Part shown: positions 1 through 8,621 of the stretch, in pieces | How positions within the stretch are numbered: position 1 is the first letter of the stretch | Layout of the letters: the number at the start of each line of letters is the position of its first letter | Origin: Candidatus Equimonas faecalis | GTDB taxonomy: Bacteria > Bacteroidota > Bacteroidia > Bacteroidales > Bacteroidaceae | Assembly: GCA_018066245.1 (NCBI GenBank) | Contig: JAGHRT010000010.1 | Location: forward strand, 55,615-119,614 | Direction of reading: 5' to 3' | Length of the DNA stretch: 64,000 nucleotides | Made by a program: the position numbers and the translations under genes | The notes under the pieces: generated by a model | The model's input: only the letters and a program-made list of their open reading frames with translations | The model's database searches: none | What the model was told of the DNA's origin: nothing

Positions 1-317
1 GTAGCGTTGAAGAATCCGTCGCTCAGCGTCTGCTTGGAAAGGCGTTGCCTGTAAGCGTAGCTCCAATGGCTGCCTATATGGCCTCCCAGCACCACATTGA
101 TAAAATCGCCGAAGAAGCCGCTTTTTTCGGCCTGTTTCCGGCTGCCTGCCCAGTCGCGCTGCCAACTGAAGCGCGTTTCAAGTTTGGCCGTGGTCAGAAG
201 GCCGTGTTCAGGACGGCTTTCGGAATCAGTTTCCACAAGGGTGGTGTCGGCATCCAGAGCCGAAGCGCTGCCCGGCATAAGGACAAGGAGCAGCAAGAGG
301 GTAAGGAGTTTTTCCAT
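1..317 (-). CDS. Porin O/P-like outer-membrane protein, N-terminal part
   Basis: Seen: the reverse strand opens with ATG at 317 and runs off the left edge, giving about 105 residues. Residues 1-20 form a signal peptide (charged start, a run of leucines, cleavage near SASA). The mature part contains ETRFSWQRDW, GFFGDFINVVLGG and WSYAYRQRLSK. Family knowledge: this run of short amphipathic strands with the YRQRL phrase is characteristic of Bacteroidetes outer-membrane beta-barrels of the phosphate-selective porin O/P type. Inference: an outer-membrane channel; the substrate cannot be read from this part. Only the first strands are present, so the family call is moderate. Confidence 0.6.
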   Translation of the reverse strand, partial: MEKLLTLLLLLVLMPGSASALDADTTLVETDSESRPEHGLLTTAKLETRFSWQRDWAGSRKQAEKSGFFGDFINVVLGGHIGSHWSYAYRQRLSKQTLSDGFFNA

Positions 318-334
318 GATGTCAAGAGGAGCTG

Positions 335-342
335 CAAAGTTA
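335..342 (-). promoter_or_regulatory. Promoter -7 box for the porin-like gene
   Basis: The reverse strand reads TAACTTTG, an exact match to the Bacteroidetes -7 consensus TAnnTTTG, about 18 bp upstream of the start codon. No clear TTTG lies 20 bp further upstream, so only the -7 element is supported. Confidence 0.5.
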
Positions 343-423
343 CGAATAAGCACGCGAAAAGCCTGCATCAGCCAAGCCAAAAGTGAATAATACGCGACAA
401 ATCGCGAATTGCCGGCAATGATT

Positions 424-455
424 TTTGGCGAATTGGGAAAATATGCGTAAATTTG
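424..455 (+). promoter_or_regulatory. Promoter of the STAS gene
   Basis: TTTG at 424-427 and TAAATTTG at 448-455 are separated by exactly 20 bp, a full match to the primary-sigma promoter of Bacteroidetes. It predicts a transcript start near 462 and a leader of about 78 nt before the STAS gene at 540. Confidence 0.8.
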
Positions 456-539
456 CCGCGTCCTGACGAATCCTCCCACGAGGTTTAGCAGAGAGTACGT
501 CGCACATACATTATCACACACTTAAAAACTTCACACCCC

Positions 540-842
540 ATGACCCTAAAAATTACCAAAGGCCACGATGCCATTGTCGCTCACATGAGCGGAAGTCTCG
601 ACACCCTCGCAGCCGAGCAGATTGAACCCCAAGTGGAAGAACTTGAAGCCCTGACCGCCCAGCCCATCACAATCGACTGCACCGACCTGGCCTACATTGC
701 CAGCTCCGGCCTGAGGCTCTTCATCCGCCTGCGCAAGGCCGCTTTCACCCACGGACAGAAAATCACCCTGAAAGGCGTCAATGCCAACGTAATGGAAGTG
801 CTGCGCATCACGAACTTCGACAAGATGTTCGTCATCGAATAG
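540..842 (+). CDS. STAS-domain anti-sigma factor antagonist-like protein
   Basis: A 100-residue single STAS domain. It starts with an exposed beta strand, contains VAHMSGSLDT (strand and turn), the signature TDLAYIASSGLRLF around residues 60-73, and a C-terminal helix LRITNFDKMFVIE. The serine pair in ASSGL is where SpoIIAA/RsbV-type antagonists are phosphorylated by their anti-sigma kinase. Length is normal for the family. The downstream neighbour is a giant NRPS, then a SpoIIE-type phosphatase that could dephosphorylate this protein. No kinase of the RsbW/SpoIIAB type is found in the window, so the cognate partner must be elsewhere or a diverged switch is used. The STAS call is firm; the partner-switching role is inferred. 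Confidence 0.88.
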   Translation: MTLKITKGHDAIVAHMSGSLDTLAAEQIEPQVEELEALTAQPITIDCTDLAYIASSGLRLFIRLRKAAFTHGQKITLKGVNANVMEVLRITNFDKMFVIE

Positions 843-846
843 CCCT

Positions 847-891
847 CTCCCCCTGCCCCGTTTCACCGGAACGGACAGGGGAGTTTTTTTT
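847..891 (+). terminator. Rho-independent terminator or attenuator after the STAS gene
   Basis: A GC-rich hairpin (arms about 847-862 and 870-883, core CCCTG/CAGGG) is followed by eight T residues at 884-891. It lies between the STAS stop and the NRPS start on the same strand, so it either ends the short transcript or partly limits read-through into the NRPS. Confidence 0.8.
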
Positions 892-975
892 CACCGCCGG
901 GCGTTTTCAGGCAGCCGGGGCACAGTCTCCTGCTTGAAAACCCGTTATACATACCCCCATCCTCCCACACGAGCT

Positions 976-3900
976 ATGGAAAACAAAGCCCCCCTTACCC
1001 AAACCCAGCTGGGCATCTACTTCGAGAGCATCATGCACGAAGGCGAGGCCTACTACAACACGCCCAAGCTGTTCCGCCTCGCACCCTCCCTCTCATTGGA
1101 GCGGTTGGCCCGCGCCCTGGAAACAGCCGTGGCGGCCCACCCCGCACTGGGCGCACGCATCCGGCAGGAAGCCGACGGCACGCCAATGATGGTGCAGGCA
1201 GAAACTTTCGCCCCCGGCTGGCTGACGGTGGAAGACCTCAGCGAGGACGAACTGGTTCAGCTGAAGTCCCGGCTCATGCAGCCGTTCCATTTGGCTACAG
1301 ACCGCCTGTTCCGCATCCGTCTGCTGAGAACGGAAAGGGGAGCCTACATGTTCATGGATTTCCACCACGTCATTTATGACGGAACGTCCATGCGTATTTT
1401 CCTGTCCGACGTAGATCGCGCCTATCGCGGCGAGACAGTGGTTCCCGAAAGCTTTACGGCCTACGATGTCGCCCGCGAGGAAGTTGCTCTGCGCCAGACG
1501 GAGGCTTACACCCAGGCCAAGGATTGGTACCTCGGGGAGTTCGGCGACTGTCCTGAACCCATTTTAGGCGAGGCCATAGGACAGGAAGACGACGGGGAGC
1601 CTCTCTACGGCGAGGTCGATACCGTCATCAGCACCACGAGGGAGGAAGTGAGCCGCTTCTGCCGCGCCATAGGCATTACCCCGCACGTGCTCACCACGGC
1701 GGCCTTCGGACGACTGCTTGGCGTAGTGCAGGGCAAGACCGACGTAGCCTTTGCCACCATCTATATGGGGCGCAAGGACGAGCGCGTAGCCCGCACGATG
1801 GACATGATGGTGAAGACTTTGCCCGTGCGTTGCCGCATGGATGACAAGGCGCTGACCGTGCGCCAGTACCTCGCCACCCAGCACGCGCAGATGCAGGGTT
1901 GCCGCCAGCACACCTTATACTCCTTCGCCGAACTCTCAGCCCAGACGGGACTGACCGCCGACGTGCTCTTTGCATGGCAAGCCGAAATACTGTCCCTGCC
2001 CACCATAGGCGGCACCAGCCTGGAGCGCCTGCCCCTCAGTTTCAATGCCACGGGCGCGTCCCTCAGCCTTCAGTTGAGCGCACAGCCCGACGGCATGCAC
2101 CTCAACACTCAATACCGCATCGGGCGCTTCACGGAAGACTTCATACGCCGCCTTGCCGATTCCTACGATGCCGTGCTGCACGCATTCATCAGCCAGCCCG
2201 ACACCCTGCTCAGGGCCACCTCCATCGTGTCGCCCCGCCAGGCCGAGGAACTGGAAGGCTTGCGCCAGACCTGCCTCGAAAAGAGCGCACGCCGCTTCGA
2301 CTATTTCCATCAGGCCTTGGAGTATTGGGCCGAAACCACGCCTGAGGCTACGGCAGTCGTGGCCTGCGACGCCACGCTCAGCTATGCCGAGTTGAACCGT
2401 CAGGCCGACGCCATAGCCCATGCCCTGCGGGAACGTGGCGTGAGAGGGGGCGACCGCGTGTGCCTCCTGCTCCCGCGCCGTTCCTTCTACCTCGCCGCCA
2501 TGTTCGGCGTGATGAAGGCCGGAGCCGCCTACATTCCCTGCGACCCCGAGTACCCCGCCGAGCGCATACGCCTGATTACGGAGGACAGCCACGCCCGATT
2601 CATCATCACCACGCCCTCCTCCTCTTCACCCGAGGGGGAGAGCCTTAGCGCGGGCCTGCAATCGCCCTTGGTTCTCATCCCCGGAGAGCAATCTGAAAGG
2701 GGCCACGAAGAGGCCGCAAACGGAAAGGATGCCTTACCTCCCTTCGGGGAAGATGGAGGGGAGGCCTTAGCCTACCTCATCTACACCAGCGGATCCACGG
2801 GCCGTCCCAAGGGCGTGATGCTCCGCCACAGAGGGATTTGCAACTACCTCACGCCGCATCCCGAAAACCGCCACATCTACGCCATGGACGCGCTGTGCCG
2901 CACGATGCTGGGCATCACCACCGTATCTTTCGACCTCTCGCTGAAAGAAATCGGCGCAGCCCTTTTCTGCGGCAAGACCCTGGTGTTTGCCAACGAAGAC
3001 GAGACTGTCGACCCCTTGGCTCTCGCCGCCCTGATGCAGCGCACGGGTGTAGATGGCTTCAGCGGCACACCCTCGCGCCTGAAGATGTTCCTCGAATCTC
3101 CCGAGTTCCAGGAAGCCCTCAAGCATTGCCGCTACATTGTGCTGGGCGGCGAGAAATACCCCCCTACCCTCCTTCCCCAACTCCAGCAGCTGTTGCCCCA
3201 AGCCCGCCTTTTCAACACCTACGGCCCCACCGAAATAACCGTAAGCAGCAACGCCTGTGAACTCACCCGGGCCAAGGACATCACCATTGGCCGCCCGCTT
3301 CTCGGCGTGAAGGAGTATGTGGTGGACAACGACCTGAACGAACTCCCCGTGGGCGTTACGGGCGAACTGCTCATTGGCGGCGAAGGCGTAGGCGCCGGCT
3401 ACAACGGCCTGCCCGACAAGACCGCCGAAGCCTTCATCACCTACCATGGCGAGCGGTGCTACAAGTCGGGCGACTATGCCTACTGGACGCCCGAGGGCCA
3501 TGTAGTTATACTCGGACGCAAAGACCACCAAATCAAGCTCAACGGCCTGCGCATTGAACTCGGCGAAGTGGAAACGGCGCTCAACCGCCAACCGCAGGTA
3601 AAGACGGGCGTGGTAATGATAAAGAGCGTAAAGGGACGCGACCTGCTGGTGGCCTACTATGTACCCTCCTCCCCCGTGGAGCCTGACCGGCTCAAGGAGC
3701 AGATGAGCCGGAGCCTGACGCACTACATGGTGCCCTCCGTATTCATTCCCTTGGAGCGGATGCCTATTTCGCCCAATGGCAAGACCGACCTCAAGGCCCT
3801 GCCTGAGCCCGCCCTCTTCGGCCAAGCCGGCCAAGCCGCCGCGAAGAAGGCCGAACAGCCTGCCTCCCCCGACGAGGAAGCCTTGAAGAAGGTGGCAGCC

Positions 3901-6900
3901 AAGGTCATCGGCACCGGCGACTTCGGCGTAACGGACAACCTCATCTCCGCAGGCCTCACCTCACTCCTAAGCATACGCCTCAGCATCCTCGTGAAAGAGG
4001 ATATGGGTCAAACTCTGGCCGTGAAGGACATTATGCGAAACCCCACCGTCAGGGAACTGGCCAAACGCCTCGTAAGGAGCGACGAAACTGTCGGCGGACT
4101 AAGCGAAACCACCGGCGGACTAAGTGAAACTGTCGGCGGACTAGGAAACGCCACTGTTACCGCCCCTGCAACCGTGCCTGCGGGCGTGAAACTCCTCTAC
4201 CCCCTGAGCGAAAACCAGCGCGGCGTTTACATCGACTGGGAGCTGCACCGCGATGCCCTGCAATACAACATGCCCAGCCTCACCCTGCTGGAAGGCATCG
4301 ATGCCGAGCGGCTGCAAAAGGCCATCCGTGCCGCCGTCAATGCCCACCCCTACATGAAAACCCGCCTCGTGCAGTTGGGCGACGACGTCATGCAAGAGCC
4401 GCACCCCGACGAGGAGGTCCGCGTCAGCATAGTCGATTTGGCGGACACCCCCGTGGGCGAGAAGCTAGCCGCCGACCTCCACGCCTCCTTCTGGCAGGAA
4501 CTCGTGCGCCCCTTCGACCTCTTCCACGACTGCCTCTACAGGTTCAGCATCTATCTGGCAGGCCGGAAGACCATTCTCTTCGCCGACCGCCACCACATCA
4601 TCAGCGACGGACTGTCCAACGGCATACTGGAGCGCGACATCTGGCAGGCCTACGACGGCGAACAAATCCAGCCCGAAGCCTACACCGCCCTCGACAACGC
4701 CGCAGCCGAAAAGGCCCTCGCCGCCACATCCCAGTATGCCGAGGCCGAAGCCTATTTCGACGGCCTCCTTTCCGGCGTCGAGACCACAGTCTATCCCCAC
4801 GCCCTCGCGCAGCCCGACACCACAGGCAAGCGCACCCTTACGCTGGACCTCCCCGCCACGGCCATCAGTCCTTTCTGCCGCGCCGAAGGCATCACGCCCA
4901 GCAACTTCTTCCTCACGGCCTTCTGCCTTGTGCTCCACCGAGCCACCCACGAGGAGAGCATATTCCTCACGACCGTCGATAACGGGCGCGACGACCTCCG
5001 ACTGAACCGCAGCATAGGCATGTTCGTCAAGACGCTGCCCGTGGTGTTCAGCAGGCCCGAAGGCACCAAGCCCTCCGTAAGGGAAGCCCTCCACGCCATG
5101 CAGGAGCAGCTGTTCAACACCCAGGCCAACAACTTCTACCCCTTCACGCGCATGGTGGAGCGCCACGGCGTGCGGCCCGAAATAATGTATGTGTTCCAAG
5201 GCGGACTGGAAAGCACCCCCCGAGGCACGAAATTGCCCCTCAGCCTCGACACGGCCAAGATGCCCCTCGAACTGATGGTGTTCACGCCCACTGCCGACAC
5301 CTTCCGCCTGCACCTGAACTACGACTCCGCACTCTACGACGAAACCGCCATGCAGCAACTCCTCAGCATCATGGCCACCGCCGCGCAGAACCTCACACGG
5401 TGTGAGAGCCTGGCCGCCGTATCGCTCGTATCGCCGGAGGAGCACGCCCGCATAGCCTCCTTCCACGAAGGTCCCAAGGCCGAAGTGCCCATACGCCTCT
5501 ACCACAAGCTGCTGGAAGCCAGCGTGGAGGCCCACCCCGACAGCCTCGCCCTCGTCGCCACCGACGGGACGTTCACCTACGACCAGATGAACCGCCAGAT
5601 GAACCGCATAGCCCATGCCCTCATCCAGCGCGGCGTGCAGCGTGGCGACCGTGTGGCCCTGCTCCTGCCACGTACCAGCCGGCTCATTCTCTCACAGTAC
5701 GGTGTGCTGAAAGCAGGCGGTGCCTACATCCCCTGCGACCCCAACTATCCCACGGAGCGCATCAACCTCATCCTCGGCGACTCGGCCTCCACTTTCATTA
5801 TCACCACGGCCGACCGCTGTGCCGAGTTTGGCAGCAAAGCGTTGGACGTGGAGGAACTCCTCCTCTGCACCGATGAAGGGAACCCCTGCGTGGAAGTACG
5901 GCCCGACGACCTCGCCTACCTCATCTATACCTCCGGCTCCACAGGCCGTCCGAAGGGTGTGCAGCTCATGCACAAAGGCGTGTGCAACTACCACTGTCCC
6001 GAAAATCTCATCCAAAGCGCCCTCGCCGCAGAGTGCAAGGCAGCCCTCGCCATCACCACCATCTCCTTCGACATGTCGGTATGGGAGACCGGCTCTCCCC
6101 TCATGCTGGGCAAGACGCTCGTACTGGCCGGCGACGACCAGTGCAACGACCCCGTGGCCCTGGCCTCCCTCATCTCTGCCTACGACATAGGCTGCATCAC
6201 GGCCACCACCTCGCGCTTCATGCAACTCCTGGAGTGCGAAGAGTTTGAGCAGGCCTTCCGCCGCCACATCCGCATGGCCTATCAAGGCGGCGAGGCCCTG
6301 AGCAGCGCCCTCCTCACCAAGCTGCAAGCCTACGGCGTGCGCATATTCAACGGCTACGGACCCACCGAAACCATCGCCAACAGCCACGCCGCCGAACTCA
6401 CCCGGGCCACGTTCCCCCATATCGGCCGCCCGTGCTGCAACTACACCAACTACATCGTGGACACCGACGGCAACGAATTGCCCATCGGCATGACGGGCGA
6501 ACTCCTCATTGGCGGCGACTCCGTGGCGCGTGGCTACAACAACCTGCCCGAGCAGACCGCCGAGCGCTTCGTGGCCGACCCCGCCACGGGCGAGCGCATC
6601 TACCACTCCGGCGACTATGCCCGCTGGCTGCCCGACGGCAACGTGGCCGTGCTGGGACGCAAGGACAATCAGGTGAAACTGCGCGGCCTGCGCATAGAAC
6701 TGGGTGAAGTGGAAGCCGCCATCACGCGCGTCAGCGGTATCAAGAGTGCCACGGCCCTTATTCGCAAAATTCAGGGCCGCGACCATCTGTGCGCCTGGTT
6801 CACCGCCAACCGTACCGTGGATATTGAGGCCCTGAAACTGGAACTGAAGCAGACGCTGACGGCCTATATGATTCCCACGGCCTACCTACAGATGGACGAA

Positions 6901-8481
6901 TTTCCCCTCACCCCCAACGGCAAGACCAACCTCAAGGCGCTGCCCGAACCCACCGTGCAGGCCGTACAGACGGAGCACGCCGCCGCAGAGGGTCAGGCCG
7001 AGGAAGACTTCTGCCGCATCTTCGCCGAAGTGCTGGGCTTGGACGAAGTGGGAGCCACCGACAATTTCTTCGACATGGGCGGCACCTCGCTCGTGGCCAT
7101 GCGCGTGGTGATGCGGGCCGCAAAGGCAGGGCACAAGATTGTATATAAAGATGTGTTCGACTGCCCCACGCCGCGCCAGTTGGCCGCCCTGACCGCTCCC
7201 GAACCGCAGGCCGCCGAGCCCTCTGCCGCCGATGCGCCAAAGTCCTCCCCCACCCCTTCCGCCGACTACGACTACGCTGACATCGACCGCCTCCTCCAGC
7301 ACAACACCCTCGGGGCCTTTACCTCCTCGGCCTGGCAGGACAACCTCCGGCCGCTGGGTACGTGCGTCGTAACGGGTGCCACGGGCTACCTCGGCATACA
7401 CGTAGTGAAGGAACTCCTCGACCGCGAGGACGTACCCGTCATCTACTGCCTTGTGCGCAGCCACAAAGCGCAATCGGCCGAGAGCCGCCTCCGCACGCTC
7501 CTCTTCTACTTCTTCGGCGACACCTACGCCGAACTCATAGGCTCACGACTCCGCATCATCGACGGCGACGTAACCTCCACGGCTTGGGTGGAACAGCTCC
7601 TTCCCGCCCTGACAGCCGAAGCCACCGTATTCAACTGCGCCGCCAACGTGAAGCACTTCTCCGCCGGAACCGACATTGAGGACATCAACATAGGCGGATG
7701 CGATGCCTGCATCGACCTCTGCCTCCGCACAGGCGCACGTCTCATCCAGACATCCACCCACAGCATTGCCGGAGCCATGGTCAGCGACACGCCCACGGAG
7801 GGACGCACGCTCTCGGAGGACCGCCTCTTCATCGGACAGACCCTTCTGAGGCAATACACCCACGCCAAGTTCATAGCCGAGCGTAACGTGCTGGATGCCG
7901 TCTGCCACAAGGGGCTTGACGCAAAGGTGATGCGCTACGGCAACCTCGCCGCCCGAAGCACCGACGGGGAGTTCCAAATCAACTTCCGCAGCAATGGTTT
8001 CATGGGCCGTCTGAAAGCCTATCAAGCCGTGGGCTGCATCCCCTTCGAGAACCTGGACAAGACCGTGGAGTTCAGCCCCATCAACGAAGTGGCCCGCGCC
8101 ACCGTGCTCCTGTCGCAGACACCCCGCACCTTCACCGTATTCAATCCTAACAACGTACACGCCATTCCTCTCAGCGATGTCGTAACCTGCATGAAGGAAA
8201 TGGGCTACTGCATCAACTCCGTCGAGAAAGAAGCCTTCGATGCCGTAGTGCTGGAAGCAGGGCAAGACCCCGTAAAGGCTGCCATCCTGCAAAGCCTGCT
8301 GGCCTATAACAGCAATACGAGGGGCAAATGCCTTGCCAACAACAACGCCTCCAACGCTTTCACCACGCAGGTGCTCCACAGGATGGGGTTCCAGTGGAGT
8401 TTCACCACTTGGGACTACATCAAGCGTTTCCTCAAGGTCATCCAGGGCTTAGGCTTCTTCGACGACGACTACGAAAGGTAA
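976..8481 (+). CDS. Two-module NRPS with terminal reductase (C-A-T-C-A-T-R)
   Basis: A 2501-residue non-ribosomal peptide synthetase. Order with approximate residues: condensation 1 (1-430; HHVIYDG at 130), adenylation 1 (450-940; YTSGSTGRPKG at 603, YGPTE at 749), carrier 1 (modified Ser about 996 in GLTSLL), a short repeat linker, condensation 2 (1060-1490; HHIISDG at 1206), adenylation 2 (1510-2000; YTSGSTG at 1651), carrier 2 (Ser about 2038 in MGGTSLV), thioester reductase (2120-2500; GATGYLG at 2134, YTHAK at 2294). All catalytic motifs look intact. A leading C domain suggests an N-acylated start; a terminal R domain releases an aldehyde or alcohol. By hand alignment the pocket residues read roughly DLKSILTVSK for A1 and DMWTAQGANK for A2, too uncertain to name substrates. 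ATG 976 is preferred over an in-frame TTG at 934. No phosphopantetheinyl transferase, thioesterase or transporter is adjacent. Confidence 0.93.
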   Translation: MENKAPLTQTQLGIYFESIMHEGEAYYNTPKLFRLAPSLSLERLARALETAVAAHPALGARIRQEADGTPMMVQAETFAPGWLTVEDLSEDELVQLKSRLMQPFHLATDRLFRIRLLRTERGAYMFMDFHHVIYDGTSMRIFLSDVDRAYRGETVVPESFTAYDVAREEVALRQTEAYTQAKDWYLGEFGDCPEPILGEAIGQEDDGEPLYGEVDTVISTTREEVSRFCRAIGITPHVLTTAAFGRLLGVVQGKTDVAFATIYMGRKDERVARTMDMMVKTLPVRCRMDDKALTVRQYLATQHAQMQGCRQHTLYSFAELSAQTGLTADVLFAWQAEILSLPTIGGTSLERLPLSFNATGASLSLQLSAQPDGMHLNTQYRIGRFTEDFIRRLADSYDAVLHAFISQPDTLLRATSIVSPRQAEELEGLRQTCLEKSARRFDYFHQALEYWAETTPEATAVVACDATLSYAELNRQADAIAHALRERGVRGGDRVCLLLPRRSFYLAAMFGVMKAGAAYIPCDPEYPAERIRLITEDSHARFIITTPSSSSPEGESLSAGLQSPLVLIPGEQSERGHEEAANGKDALPPFGEDGGEALAYLIYTSGSTGRPKGVMLRHRGICNYLTPHPENRHIYAMDALCRTMLGITTVSFDLSLKEIGAALFCGKTLVFANEDETVDPLALAALMQRTGVDGFSGTPSRLKMFLESPEFQEALKHCRYIVLGGEKYPPTLLPQLQQLLPQARLFNTYGPTEITVSSNACELTRAKDITIGRPLLGVKEYVVDNDLNELPVGVTGELLIGGEGVGAGYNGLPDKTAEAFITYHGERCYKSGDYAYWTPEGHVVILGRKDHQIKLNGLRIELGEVETALNRQPQVKTGVVMIKSVKGRDLLVAYYVPSSPVEPDRLKEQMSRSLTHYMVPSVFIPLERMPISPNGKTDLKALPEPALFGQAGQAAAKKAEQPASPDEEALKKVAAKVIGTGDFGVTDNLISAGLTSLLSIRLSILVKEDMGQTLAVKDIMRNPTVRELAKRLVRSDETVGGLSETTGGLSETVGGLGNATVTAPATVPAGVKLLYPLSENQRGVYIDWELHRDALQYNMPSLTLLEGIDAERLQKAIRAAVNAHPYMKTRLVQLGDDVMQEPHPDEEVRVSIVDLADTPVGEKLAADLHASFWQELVRPFDLFHDCLYRFSIYLAGRKTILFADRHHIISDGLSNGILERDIWQAYDGEQIQPEAYTALDNAAAEKALAATSQYAEAEAYFDGLLSGVETTVYPHALAQPDTTGKRTLTLDLPATAISPFCRAEGITPSNFFLTAFCLVLHRATHEESIFLTTVDNGRDDLRLNRSIGMFVKTLPVVFSRPEGTKPSVREALHAMQEQLFNTQANNFYPFTRMVERHGVRPEIMYVFQGGLESTPRGTKLPLSLDTAKMPLELMVFTPTADTFRLHLNYDSALYDETAMQQLLSIMATAAQNLTRCESLAAVSLVSPEEHARIASFHEGPKAEVPIRLYHKLLEASVEAHPDSLALVATDGTFTYDQMNRQMNRIAHALIQRGVQRGDRVALLLPRTSRLILSQYGVLKAGGAYIPCDPNYPTERINLILGDSASTFIITTADRCAEFGSKALDVEELLLCTDEGNPCVEVRPDDLAYLIYTSGSTGRPKGVQLMHKGVCNYHCPENLIQSALAAECKAALAITTISFDMSVWETGSPLMLGKTLVLAGDDQCNDPVALASLISAYDIGCITATTSRFMQLLECEEFEQAFRRHIRMAYQGGEALSSALLTKLQAYGVRIFNGYGPTETIANSHAAELTRATFPHIGRPCCNYTNYIVDTDGNELPIGMTGELLIGGDSVARGYNNLPEQTAERFVADPATGERIYHSGDYARWLPDGNVAVLGRKDNQVKLRGLRIELGEVEAAITRVSGIKSATALIRKIQGRDHLCAWFTANRTVDIEALKLELKQTLTAYMIPTAYLQMDEFPLTPNGKTNLKALPEPTVQAVQTEHAAAEGQAEEDFCRIFAEVLGLDEVGATDNFFDMGGTSLVAMRVVMRAAKAGHKIVYKDVFDCPTPRQLAALTAPEPQAAEPSAADAPKSSPTPSADYDYADIDRLLQHNTLGAFTSSAWQDNLRPLGTCVVTGATGYLGIHVVKELLDREDVPVIYCLVRSHKAQSAESRLRTLLFYFFGDTYAELIGSRLRIIDGDVTSTAWVEQLLPALTAEATVFNCAANVKHFSAGTDIEDINIGGCDACIDLCLRTGARLIQTSTHSIAGAMVSDTPTEGRTLSEDRLFIGQTLLRQYTHAKFIAERNVLDAVCHKGLDAKVMRYGNLAARSTDGEFQINFRSNGFMGRLKAYQAVGCIPFENLDKTVEFSPINEVARATVLLSQTPRTFTVFNPNNVHAIPLSDVVTCMKEMGYCINSVEKEAFDAVVLEAGQDPVKAAILQSLLAYNSNTRGKCLANNNASNAFTTQVLHRMGFQWSFTTWDYIKRFLKVIQGLGFFDDDYER
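4084..4146 (+). repeat. In-frame 21-bp repeat in the NRPS inter-module linker
   Basis: Three tandem 21-bp units encode the heptad SETTGGL with small variations, in the linker between carrier 1 and condensation 2. The units differ mostly at GTC versus ACC. Such flexible Gly/Ser/Thr linkers join modules; the exact DNA repeat means length could change by slippage without breaking the frame. Confidence 0.85.
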
Positions 8482-8504
8482 CCTAAGCAAGCACATGAAC
8501 AAAT

Positions 8505-8610
8505 GAGGATATTAGCAAATGTGAGGATTAGCAAATTGGCGGATAAAACCACTTCCTCTTTTCCTCATTTGCCAATTCGCTAATTTACTGATTCGCTAAT
8601 TCGCCAATCC
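8505..8610. repeat. 8-bp tandem units forming two opposed arms
   Basis: The spacer between the NRPS and the phosphatase is made largely of 8-bp units of the form AATTYGCY (8566-8610), with similar units in the opposite orientation at about 8505-8550, so the two arms could pair. The same unit type recurs at 12142-12206 and 55713-55788. No canonical promoter is visible here, so the phosphatase may be cotranscribed with the NRPS. Confidence 0.7.
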
Positions 8611-8621
8611 CCCGATTCCCC

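Noticed and set aside
934..975. TTG start extending the NRPS by 14 residues
   Set aside because: The extension is proline-rich and not homologous to C domains; ATG 976 gives the normal start.
2767..3840. Long reverse-strand open frames opposite the NRPS
   Set aside because: Shadows caused by high GC and third-position bias; no start context or domain.
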